A stretch of 5,547 bases of DNA from Candidatus Benthicola azotiphorus (GTDB lineage: Bacteria; Gemmatimonadota; Gemmatimonadetes; Palauibacterales; Palauibacteraceae): positions 1 to 5,547 of the forward strand of contig CANPVW010000277.1 of the NCBI GenBank assembly GCA_947581745.1, in the 5' to 3' direction. Shown here in pieces: positions 1-5,547 of this stretch; positions within the stretch are counted from its first letter, which is position 1; each line of letters begins with the position of its first letter. The position numbers and the translations under genes were made by a program. The notes beneath the pieces were generated by a model that worked only from the letters and a program-made list of their open reading frames with translations, was not told the DNA's origin and made no database searches.

Positions 1-1972
1 GCAACGCCGTCGAGTACCGGTACATCTCGGCCTCCGGCACCTTGGCCCTGACGACCTGCCAGTGGCCGTCCGTGTCCATTCCCATGATCCGTCCGCGCCG
101 CTGGTTGAGATCGCCGATGACCTCGCCCATGAACTCCTCCGGCGTTCGGACCTCCACGTCGAGAATCGGCTCGAGCACGATCGGCCCGGCATCGCGGGCC
201 ACCTTCTGGAACGCCATCGAACCGGCGACCTTGAAGGCCTGCTCGGAGCTGTCCACCGCGTGGTAGGAACCGTCGTAGCACTCCACTCCGACGTCCACCA
301 CCGGATAGCCCGCGAGGATGCCGCGGTCGAGCGCTTCCTGGATGCCCTTGTCCACGGCCGGTACGAACTTACCGGGGATCACGCCCCCGACGATCTTGTT
401 GACGAACTCGTACCCCTCGCCCCGCGGGCGTGGGGCCAGGCGGAGCCAGCAGTCGCCGTATTGCCCGCGCCCGCCCGTCTGCTTCTTGTACCGTCCCTGG
501 CCCTCTGCCTTCCGGGTGATCGTCTCCCGATACGCGATCCGGGGGGCTTCGGTCTCGACGTGCACGCTGAATTTCCGCTCCAGCCGCTCCAGGGCGACGT
601 TGAGATGCAGCTCGCCGAGTCCGCGCGCGATCGTCTGGCCGAGCTCGGGCTCGAAGGTCGCGACGAACGTCGGGTCCTCCTCGTGCACCCGGTTGAGTCC
701 GTTCGCGAGCTTGTCTTCCTCTCCCCTCGAGGCCGGGAAGATCGCGATGGAGATATCCGGCCTCGGCCAGTTGATGCCGGCCAGCCGGAGGTCCTTGCCC
801 TGCGCGCACAGGGTGTCTCCGGTGTGCGTGTCCTTGAGCTTGGCCACGACCCCGATGTCTCCGGCGTGCAGGACCTCGACCTCCGAGCGATCCGGGCCAT
901 CGGGGATCGCCGGATGTGACAGGCGCTCCGTCGCGGAGCGACCCGGATTGGAGACCGTCACCCCGCCCGAGATCGTTCCGGAGAACACTCGGAAGTAGGT
1001 CAGCTCGCCGACCCGCGGCTCCTGGGTCGTCTTGAACACCATCGCCGTCAGCGGCGACGAATCCGACGGCTGAATCTCCGTCACATCGCCCCTGGCGTTC
1101 GTGGCCTCGATGGGCCCGGCGTCGACGGGGGATGGCATCAGCTCGACCAGCTTGTTCAGGACGGCCCGCACGCCGCGGCCCGAGTCGCCGGAGCCACAGA
1201 AGACCGGAAACAGCTCTCCGCGCCGCATGGCGGCCGACATGGCGCCCAGCACCCGGTCTCGATCGAGCTCCTCTCCCTCCAGGTACGCCTCGAGCAGCTC
1301 GTCGTCCGTGGTGGCGATGGTCTCGATGAGCTGCTCCCGGTACCGCTCCACCGTCTCCAGGAGCTCACCGGGAATTTCGGTCTCCTCGTACTCTCCCTTC
1401 GTCGCCCCGTCGGCGTAGAGGTGCGCCCGGTTCGAGAACAGATTGACGATTCCCCGGAACCCCTCGCCGCTCCCGATCGGGACCTCCACGGGGATCGCCT
1501 CGCCCGACAGCGTGTCGCGGATCTGATTGAAGCACTTCTCGAAGCTCGCGTTCTCGCGATCCAGCATCGACACGAACACCATGCGCGGCAGGGAGCGCCG
1601 GGCACACGCCGACCACACCCGCTCCGTCCCGACTTCGACCCCGTTCGTCGCGCTGACGACCACGAGCCCTCCGTCGGCCACTCGCACGCCCGCTTCGACC
1701 TCGCCGAAGAAGTCCAGGTATCCCGGGGTGTCGATCAGGTTGATCTTCGAGCCCATCCACTCGGCCCGGGCCACGGCGAGGTTTATGGAGATGCCGTGCT
1801 CGTGTTCTTCGGGAGTGAAATCAGTGTGCGCGGTGCCGGTCTCGACCGAGCCGCGCCGGGTGGTGGATCCCGCTATGAAGCACATGGCGTCCACGAGGGT
1901 CGTCTTGCCGCTGCCGCCATGACCGAGGACCGCGATATTTCTGATGTTCGAGGAACCGTACTCGGTACCCAT
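1..1972 (-). CDS. fusA: Elongation factor G-like GTPase (EF-G2 type), C-terminus cut by window edge
   Basis: Translational GTPase of the EF-G family; 657 residues are visible and the frame is open to base 1. All five EF-G domains are present in order: G domain about 1-285 with P-loop GHGGSGKT (17-24); domain II about 305-395 (KLKDTHTGDTLC at 379-390); domain III about 404-478 (LGELHLN, 452-458); domain IV about 480-597 (YKKQTGGRGQYGD and YDGSYHAVDSSEQAF, with tip-loop His571); domain V from about 598 (MGEVIGDLNQRRG). Compared with canonical EF-G, the G domain departs at switch I (HGIS for RGIT), at G3 (DTPGY for DTPGH, so the catalytic His is Tyr85) and at G4 (SMLD for NKxD). Tyr in G3 is also known in EF-G2 paralogues such as the Thermus one, whose N-terminus (MGTE...) is similar. 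I therefore infer an EF-G2-like paralogue rather than the main translocase. The ATG at 1972 is chosen because a near-perfect Shine-Dalgarno precedes it by 6 bases. Roughly 35-45 residues are missing at the C-terminus. Family is certain; the paralogue role is inferred. Confidence 0.93.
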   Translation of the reverse strand, partial: MGTEYGSSNIRNIAVLGHGGSGKTTLVDAMCFIAGSTTRRGSVETGTAHTDFTPEEHEHGISINLAVARAEWMGSKINLIDTPGYLDFFGEVEAGVRVADGGLVVVSATNGVEVGTERVWSACARRSLPRMVFVSMLDRENASFEKCFNQIRDTLSGEAIPVEVPIGSGEGFRGIVNLFSNRAHLYADGATKGEYEETEIPGELLETVERYREQLIETIATTDDELLEAYLEGEELDRDRVLGAMSAAMRRGELFPVFCGSGDSGRGVRAVLNKLVELMPSPVDAGPIEATNARGDVTEIQPSDSSPLTAMVFKTTQEPRVGELTYFRVFSGTISGGVTVSNPGRSATERLSHPAIPDGPDRSEVEVLHAGDIGVVAKLKDTHTGDTLCAQGKDLRLAGINWPRPDISIAIFPASRGEEDKLANGLNRVHEEDPTFVATFEPELGQTIARGLGELHLNVALERLERKFSVHVETEAPRIAYRETITRKAEGQGRYKKQTGGRGQYGDCWLRLAPRPRGEGYEFVNKIVGGVIPGKFVPAVDKGIQEALDRGILAGYPVVDVGVECYDGSYHAVDSSEQAFKVAGSMAFQKVARDAGPIVLEPILDVEVRTPEEFMGEVIGDLNQRRGRIMGMDTDGHWQVVRAKVPEAEMYRYSTAL

Positions 1973-1978
1973 CGCACC

Positions 1979-1987
1979 TCACCTCCT
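1979..1987 (-). promoter_or_regulatory. Strong Shine-Dalgarno site of the EF-G-like gene
   Basis: Read on the minus strand the bases are AGGAGGTGA, matching nine consecutive bases of the anti-Shine-Dalgarno complement. A 6-base spacer separates it from the ATG at 1972. It fixes the start of the EF-G-like gene and predicts efficient initiation. It is clearly stronger than the weak sites in front of the ddl and rhomboid genes. Confidence 0.85.
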
Positions 1988-2007
1988 GTCGGGGGTTTGC
2001 GTCCAAC

Positions 2008-2032
2008 GGCCTCCACCGTGCGGTGGGGGGCC
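2008..2032 (-). promoter_or_regulatory. GC-rich imperfect hairpin in the leader of the EF-G-like gene
   Basis: Inverted repeat. On the plus strand GGCC (2008-2011) pairs with GGCC (2029-2032), and CCACCG (2013-2018) pairs with CGGTGG (2021-2026). The apical loop is tight (TG between the perfect arms) and there is a small asymmetric bulge (T2012 against two G). No T-run follows on the minus strand, so it does not look like an intrinsic terminator. It lies at or just after the predicted transcription start and about 20 bases before the Shine-Dalgarno site. A 5'-end stabilising or attenuating role is possible. The structure is visible; the role is a guess. Confidence 0.4.
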
Positions 2033-2034
2033 AC

Positions 2035-2063
2035 ATAGTAGAAAGGACGTGGCGCTCTGGAAA
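2035..2063 (-). promoter_or_regulatory. Candidate sigma70-type promoter for the EF-G-like gene
   Basis: Minus-strand TTTCCA (2063-2058) and TACTAT (2040-2035) are separated by exactly 17 bases. Each matches the -35 (TTGACA) or -10 (TATAAT) consensus at 4 of 6 positions, including the key T, A and final T of the -10 box. The predicted start is near 2028, giving a leader of about 55 bases. The site lies in the only real intergenic gap of the window, just after the rhomboid stop codon, which fits a separate or additional transcript for the EF-G-like gene. Matches this good can arise by chance, so confidence is limited. Confidence 0.35.
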
Positions 2064-2078
2064 GGGGCGTCCTCCGCG

Positions 2079-3017
2079 TCACTCCGCGCCACGGTAGCGG
2101 CGGCTCATGTCGTCCAGATAGGCCTTCTCCTTCGCCGTCAGCGACTCGATTCCCGAGTCCTTGATCTTGTCCAGTATGCGATCCACTTCGTCCAGCGCGT
2201 CACCGTCGACGGACCCTCGCTTCGGCCGCCGTCCCGTCCGCCCGGTCGGGTCCTCGGCCCCGCGGCCGCGCTCGACTCCGAGCGGCGATCGTCGCGTCTT
2301 CCGGCGGCGGATCCAGCGCTCGATCCGATCACCGTACCGCAGATATGCCCAGGCCGTCGCCGCACCCCCGAGATGCGCCCAGGTGGCCACTCCACCGCCC
2401 GGGTGGCCGCCCAGTGCGGAACGGGTGGCGAACAGGTCGAGGCCGATCATGACGGCGACCAGGTACTTCACCTTGACCGGGATCACGAACCAGAGAAGGA
2501 CCCGAGCGTCCGGCCAGGCCATCGCGAACGCCAGCATCACCCCCATCAGGGCCCCGGAGGCTCCGATCACCGACACCGGGCCGATCCACTGGTACAGGAG
2601 GACCGAGGTGAGGGCCGCCCCGACCCCGCACACCAGATAGAACTTCAGGAACTCCCGTCCGCCCCACGCCCGCTCCAGCGGAGGTCCGAAGAAGAACAGG
2701 ATCAGCATGTTGAAGAACACGTGCCCGAACTGCTGCGCGTGGACGAACATGTACGTGACGGGCGACCACGGATGCCGCAACATGGCGGGCGTCGAGAAGC
2801 CCAGCGTGTCCACGGCCCAGGCGAACGGCACCAGGCCGAGGACGCTGACCACGAGATAGACGGCGAAGTTCGCTGCGAGAAGGCGTTTGACCCAGGGCGT
2901 GAGGGCATAGCCGAACAGGCCACCACCCCCGGCCGGTCCCCCGTAGCCGCCACTCCAGCCGCCCCGGCCGTAGCCACGCTTGCGGGTCGAATCGTATCTC
3001 CGGTCGGCGAAGCCCAT
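2079..3017 (-). CDS. Rhomboid-family intramembrane serine protease with DUF6576-like C-terminal tail
   Basis: Polytopic membrane protease of 312 residues; the family cleaves transmembrane segments of other proteins within the membrane. Residues 1-36 form a Gly/Tyr/Arg-rich cytoplasmic tail, then PWVKRLLAAN leads into TM1 (about 46-68). The L1 region PWSPVTYMFVHAQQFGH precedes HxxxN (His99, Asn103) in TM2. TM3 is about 123-144. TM4 carries the nucleophile in GASG (Ser154), TM5 is about 171-195, and TM6 carries the catalytic His215 in AHLGG. The Ser-His dyad and oxyanion residues are therefore intact, which predicts an active enzyme. After TM6 comes a basic, Arg-rich linker (about 228-270), then a tail at 276-309 (ILDKIKDSGIESLTAKEKAYL) resembling DUF6576, known from rhomboid C-termini. 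The ATG at 3017 shares one base with the ddl stop codon (TGATG), so translation is probably coupled; the only Shine-Dalgarno-like site is a weak GGGAG. Substrate unknown. Confidence 0.92.
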   Translation of the reverse strand: MGFADRRYDSTRKRGYGRGGWSGGYGGPAGGGGLFGYALTPWVKRLLAANFAVYLVVSVLGLVPFAWAVDTLGFSTPAMLRHPWSPVTYMFVHAQQFGHVFFNMLILFFFGPPLERAWGGREFLKFYLVCGVGAALTSVLLYQWIGPVSVIGASGALMGVMLAFAMAWPDARVLLWFVIPVKVKYLVAVMIGLDLFATRSALGGHPGGGVATWAHLGGAATAWAYLRYGDRIERWIRRRKTRRSPLGVERGRGAEDPTGRTGRRPKRGSVDGDALDEVDRILDKIKDSGIESLTAKEKAYLDDMSRRYRGAE

Positions 3018-4054
3018 CAGGCGCGCTCCCGGCCCGGCGACCGGCGCTCGATGGCCGACAGCGCGATTCGCTCGCACAGCACCGGAAAGTCGATGCCTGC
3101 CGCGGCTGCGGCCTTCGGTACCAGGCTGGTGGCCGTGAGTCCGGGGAGGCTGTTGGCCTCGAGGCACGAGAACGTCCCGTCGGGCGCGCGCCGAAAGTCG
3201 ATCCGGCTGTACGAGGCCTGCCGGAGAGCAGCGTAGGAGCGGACCGCGAGATCCATGATGTGGCTCATCTCGGACGGCGAAAGGTCGGCCGGCGCCTCGT
3301 ATCTGGACATGCCCGCGGAATACTTGCACTCGTAGTCGTAGATTTCGTGGCTCGGGATGATCTCCACCGGCGGCAGGGCCTCGCCCTCGAGTACCGCGAC
3401 CGTGAGCTCCCGTCCCGGTATGAACCGCTCGCACAGGACATCGGCGTCGTACCTGGCGGCCAGTTCCAGCGCCGCGTCGAGCTGCTGCGGCTGTCGCACG
3501 ACGCTCAGGCCCACCGTGGAACCGCCCGACGCGGGCTTCACGACAAGCGGGAGGCCGAGTGACGCGACGATCTGTGAGGGGGACGCATCGGCGGGAGCCC
3601 ACGCCGGGGTCTCGACGCCCGCGTGCGCGAGCAGCTCCTTGGAGATCCGCTTGTCGAACGCGACGGCGCTCCCGAGACAGCCGCTCCCGGTATACGGCAC
3701 GCCTGCCAGGTCCAGAAGACCCTGCACGGTGCCGTCCTCGCCGAACTCTCCGTGCAGGGCGAGGAAGACGACATCCGCGCGCCGGACAGCCGGGAGGTCC
3801 GCCAGGGCGGCTCCCACGGCCGAGGCGCGCAGGCGGGCCAGCTCGCTCGGTTCGGGAGGCGCCGCACCGACCGCGCCACCCAGCATGCGGGTTTCTTCCT
3901 CCGGCGGCACCACCCCGTGCGCCGGATCCACCGCCACGACGCGGTGGCCCCGCCCACGGAGCGCGGCCACGACGGCCCGACCGCTCGCGAGGGACACGTT
4001 TCGCTCCTCGTTGGTTCCACCGAGCACGACGGCCACTTCCATGGTCTCAGCCAT
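3017..4054 (-). CDS. ddl: D-alanine--D-alanine ligase
   Basis: Cytoplasmic ATP-grasp enzyme joining two D-alanines with ATP to make the terminal dipeptide of peptidoglycan precursors, which MurF then adds to the UDP-MurNAc tripeptide. It has 345 residues from the ATG at 4054, against about 306 in E. coli DdlB. The N-terminal domain shows LGGTNEERNVSL (11-22; Glu17 aligns with E. coli Glu15), LHGEFGEDGTVQG (100-112) and YTGSGCLGSAVAFDK (121-135). The ATP-grasp part shows VVKPASGGSTVG (171-182), the omega-loop YDYECKY with Lys244 and Tyr245, RIDF (Asp286) and EANSLPGLTATSLVP (Glu299, Asn301, metal binding). Tyr in the omega loop is the D-Ala form; D-lactate ligases carry Phe there. Start: ATG 4054 gives an 8-base overlap with the upstream stop, while ATG 4042 (341 residues, 4-base gap) is equally possible, since neither has a good Shine-Dalgarno site. 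The gene sits between the PLP enzyme and rhomboid genes. Confidence 0.95.
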   Translation of the reverse strand: MAETMEVAVVLGGTNEERNVSLASGRAVVAALRGRGHRVVAVDPAHGVVPPEEETRMLGGAVGAAPPEPSELARLRASAVGAALADLPAVRRADVVFLALHGEFGEDGTVQGLLDLAGVPYTGSGCLGSAVAFDKRISKELLAHAGVETPAWAPADASPSQIVASLGLPLVVKPASGGSTVGLSVVRQPQQLDAALELAARYDADVLCERFIPGRELTVAVLEGEALPPVEIIPSHEIYDYECKYSAGMSRYEAPADLSPSEMSHIMDLAVRSYAALRQASYSRIDFRRAPDGTFSCLEANSLPGLTATSLVPKAAAAAGIDFPVLCERIALSAIERRSPGRERA

Positions 4055-5081
4055 CCCGGCTATCCACGGACGCGGCCTCCCGATCCACCAGGTCCCCCAG
4101 GGAGTTCGCCTCCAGCCATTCGTCGTTGAACACCTTGGACAGGTACCGTTCACCCGTGTCACACAGGATCGCGACCACGCAGGCGTCGGGATCGTCGACC
4201 TCGCGAGCCACCTCCGCCGCGACATGCACGATCAGACCCGTCGACCCGCCGACGAACATCCCTTCTTCCCGCGTAATGCGACGCGCCATGTGGAAAGCCG
4301 TCCGATCGTCCACCGTGCGGAACTCGTCGATCCACTCGAAATGAAGCGTGCCCGGGAGCTTGTCGTTGCCGATTCCCTCGACCTTGTACGGGGTTCCCTC
4401 TCCGATCTCTCCGGTGCGGACGTATCCGGCAAACACGGAACCGTCCGGATCCCCGGCGATCACGCGCACGTCAGGGTTCATCTCCTTCAGGTAGCGCGCG
4501 GCGCCGCTGATCGTACCTCCCGTGCCCGGAGAGGCCACGAAGTGCGTGACCCTCCCGCCCGTCTGCTCCCAGATCTCAGGTCCCGTGGTCCGATAATGGG
4601 CCTCCGGATTCACTGGATTGTAGAACTGATCCGCCAGGAAGGCGTTCGGCGTCTGCTCGGCGATCCGGCGTGCAACCGTGCCGTAGTACTCGGGGTGGTC
4701 CGGCTCGACCGTGGGGGTCACGATGACCTCGGCGCCGAAGGCGCGAAGAAGCCGCACCTTCTCGTCGCTCATCTTGTCCGGAATCGTGAACACGCACCGA
4801 TAACCCTTCACGGCCGCCGCGACGGCGAGTCCGATCCCCGTGTTCCCCGAGGTGCCCTCCACGATCGTGCCACCGGGCTGCAGCTTGCCTTCCCGCTCCG
4901 CCGTCTCGATCAGGGCGACTCCGATCCGGTCCTTCACCGAGCCGCCCGGGTTGAAGGACTCCGCCTTGAGGTAGATTGGGGTCCGTGCGCCATCCTGGAC
5001 CCGGTTGAGACGAATCAGCGGAGTCCAGCCGATCGTCTGGAGCACGTTGTCGTAAGGCCTGGGATGCGGTCTATGGCTCAT
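4047..5081 (-). CDS. Cystathionine beta-synthase / cysteine synthase family PLP enzyme, catalytic core only
   Basis: Fold-type II PLP enzyme of 344 residues that performs beta-replacement on serine or an activated serine, using homocysteine (cystathionine beta-synthase) or sulfide (cysteine synthase). YDNVLQTIGWTPLIRLN opens the domain. The Schiff-base lysine is Lys50 in NPGGSVKDR, the substrate loop is EGTSGNTG (75-82), the phosphate-binding loop is GTGGT (186-190), and Ser280 in GGSTG should contact the pyridine nitrogen. Several motifs are closer to cystathionine beta-synthase than to CysK: PDKMSDEKVRLLRAFGAEV, DPDGS (211-215), YKVEGIG and GERYLSKVFNDEW. The protein stops right after the core: it lacks the paired CBS (Bateman) domains of eukaryotic and actinobacterial enzymes and the haem-binding N-terminus of the human one. 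The ATG at 5081 follows GAGGAA by 7 bases and overlaps the lipoprotein gene by 11 bases. No cystathionine gamma-lyase is visible, so the in vivo substrate stays open. Confidence 0.93.
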   Translation of the reverse strand: MSHRPHPRPYDNVLQTIGWTPLIRLNRVQDGARTPIYLKAESFNPGGSVKDRIGVALIETAEREGKLQPGGTIVEGTSGNTGIGLAVAAAVKGYRCVFTIPDKMSDEKVRLLRAFGAEVIVTPTVEPDHPEYYGTVARRIAEQTPNAFLADQFYNPVNPEAHYRTTGPEIWEQTGGRVTHFVASPGTGGTISGAARYLKEMNPDVRVIAGDPDGSVFAGYVRTGEIGEGTPYKVEGIGNDKLPGTLHFEWIDEFRTVDDRTAFHMARRITREEGMFVGGSTGLIVHVAAEVAREVDDPDACVVAILCDTGERYLSKVFNDEWLEANSLGDLVDREAASVDSRDG

Positions 5082-5514
5082 CGGGGCGTTCCTCGGGTCT
5101 CGGATAGATGACCGGCAGCCGACCCCAGATCGGGATCGGCCTTCCTCCCTGTTCCGCCGGCTCCCACTCCAGGTGCTTCGAGTTCGCGACCGCCGCCGAG
5201 TCGAGGACGTGGTCGCCGCTGGACTGGATCACCAGGGCCGAATCGACCGAGCCCGTCTCGGAGATCAGGATCTTCAGCACGGTTGTACCGCTGGCCCCGA
5301 ACGCCCACGCGGACGGCGGATACTCGAACGGGTGCAGCGAGTCCACGCGCACGGGAGGCTTGAGAGGCGCGTTCTGCACCCCGATCCGAAGGCCTCCAGC
5401 GGTCGGATTCACGGTGTCCGCGCAGCCCGCGGCGCCTGACAGGACGAGGAGCGCGAGGACCGCGGCCCGGCCGGCCCGTTCCGGGAACCCCGGGCGGCCG
5501 ATCGGGGCCGTCAC
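5071..5514 (-). CDS. Probable lipoprotein with TonB C-terminal domain
   Basis: Small exported protein of 147 residues. An Arg-containing n-region (1-16) and a hydrophobic stretch AAVLALLVLSGAAG (17-30) end at Cys31, which reads as a type II signal peptide. The lipobox AAGC is slightly weak because position -3 is Ala. After a linker of about 30 residues, 62-138 matches the TonB C-terminal fold: PFEYPPSAWAFGASGTTVLKI, then a SETGSVDSALVIQSSGDHVLD segment, AAVANSKHLEWEPAEQGG and IWGRLPVIYP. Classical TonB is anchored by an inner-membrane helix and has a long Pro-rich spacer; neither is seen here, and no ExbB/ExbD genes are in the window. Actual energy transduction is therefore doubtful, and a periplasmic binding or scaffold role is as likely. 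The start is GTG at 5514, preceded by GGAGGAGGG; its first bases overlap an upstream stop (GTGA). Domain call good, function unknown. Confidence 0.8.
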   Translation of the reverse strand: MTAPIGRPGFPERAGRAAVLALLVLSGAAGCADTVNPTAGGLRIGVQNAPLKPPVRVDSLHPFEYPPSAWAFGASGTTVLKILISETGSVDSALVIQSSGDHVLDSAAVANSKHLEWEPAEQGGRPIPIWGRLPVIYPRPEERPDEP

Positions 5515-5547
5515 GAACCCTCCTCCGCCAGCCGGCGCAGCTCCTCC
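5511..5547 (-). CDS. C-terminal end of an unidentified upstream gene (partial)
   Basis: A minus-strand frame enters from the right edge and reads EELRRLAEEGS before the TGA at 5513-5511. The stop overlaps the GTG start of the lipoprotein gene in the four-base GTGA arrangement typical of coupled bacterial genes, and the Glu/Leu/Arg-rich helix-like tail has plausible coding composition. Eleven codons are too few to name a product; it is included because the overlap suggests that the operon continues upstream of the window. Confidence 0.45.
   Translation of the reverse strand, partial: EELRRLAEEGS

Noticed and set aside
62..919. Plus-strand open frame of 285 codons opposite the EF-G-like gene (a similar one lies at 1421-2038)
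   Set aside because: Both are in exact codon register with the EF-G frame, whose five-domain protein is unmistakable; the antisense products match nothing I recognise.
2044..2073. Inverted repeat after the rhomboid stop (AGGACG at 2044-2049, CGTCCT at 2068-2073) as an intrinsic terminator
   Set aside because: The stem is only about 6 base pairs plus two possible G-U pairs, the loop is 18 bases, and only a short TTTC follows, partly used in the stem. It also overlaps the candidate promoter.
1944..3236. Plus-strand open frame of 430 codons opposite the rhomboid gene
   Set aside because: It is in exact antisense register with the rhomboid gene, has low-complexity His/Arg/Pro-rich translation, and crosses the intergenic gap with no supporting ribosome site. 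It is a shadow of the GC-rich coding strand.
3018..3602. N-terminal extension of the rhomboid frame up to 3602
   Set aside because: The extra 195 codons are out-of-frame translation of the ddl C-terminal half. The membrane protein begins sensibly at the ATG at 3017, which overlaps the ddl stop codon.
3357..5111. Plus-strand open frame of 584 codons opposite ddl, the PLP enzyme and the end of the lipoprotein gene
   Set aside because: Over the PLP enzyme it runs in exact codon register with the real gene, so it stays open merely because TTA, CTA and TCA codons are rare in GC-rich genes. Its translation is Arg/Pro/Ser-rich with no domain, while the minus strand encodes complete known enzymes.
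1..5547. Mobile element, CRISPR array, tRNA/rRNA, toxin-antitoxin or defence system
   Set aside because: No transposase, terminal inverted repeats, spaced direct repeats, cloverleaf-like sequence or defence-type domains were seen. The window is filled by conserved housekeeping-type genes.

Overview
This window is almost entirely coding, with every supported gene on the minus strand. It is GC-rich (by eye about two thirds), has strong Shine-Dalgarno sites and overlapping genes. The protein set is bacterial and diderm: a lipoprotein with a TonB C-terminal domain, a D-Ala-D-Ala ligase, a rhomboid protease with a conserved C-terminal tail, and an EF-G2-type paralogue. Together these resemble Gemmatimonadota or a related environmental phylum. 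That placement is inferred from protein style and gene order, not from a marker gene, and is only moderately certain.

Layout in the direction of transcription (high to low coordinates): the last 11 codons of an unidentified upstream gene (5511-5547); a small TonB-C-domain lipoprotein (5071-5514); a cystathionine beta-synthase/cysteine synthase-type PLP enzyme (4047-5081); D-alanine--D-alanine ligase (3017-4054); and a six-helix rhomboid protease with a DUF6576-like tail (2079-3017). Each of these genes overlaps the next by 1 to 11 bases, so they look like one translationally coupled operon. A 106-base gap (1973-2078) follows. It holds a plausible sigma70-type promoter, a GC-rich hairpin and an almost perfect Shine-Dalgarno site. 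After it comes an EF-G-like GTPase (1-1972) that runs off the left edge, probably about 35-45 residues short of its C-terminus.

The genes cover envelope work (cell-wall dipeptide synthesis, a periplasmic TonB-like lipoprotein, intramembrane proteolysis), sulfur amino-acid metabolism and a translation-type GTPase. I see no single pathway joining them. The arrangement looks like a housekeeping operon, and I found no mobile element, CRISPR array, tRNA, rRNA or evident new defence system. The points most worth a second look are the EF-G paralogue's altered GTPase motifs, the TonB domain carried on a lipoprotein, the tail of the rhomboid, and the tight coupling of unrelated functions.
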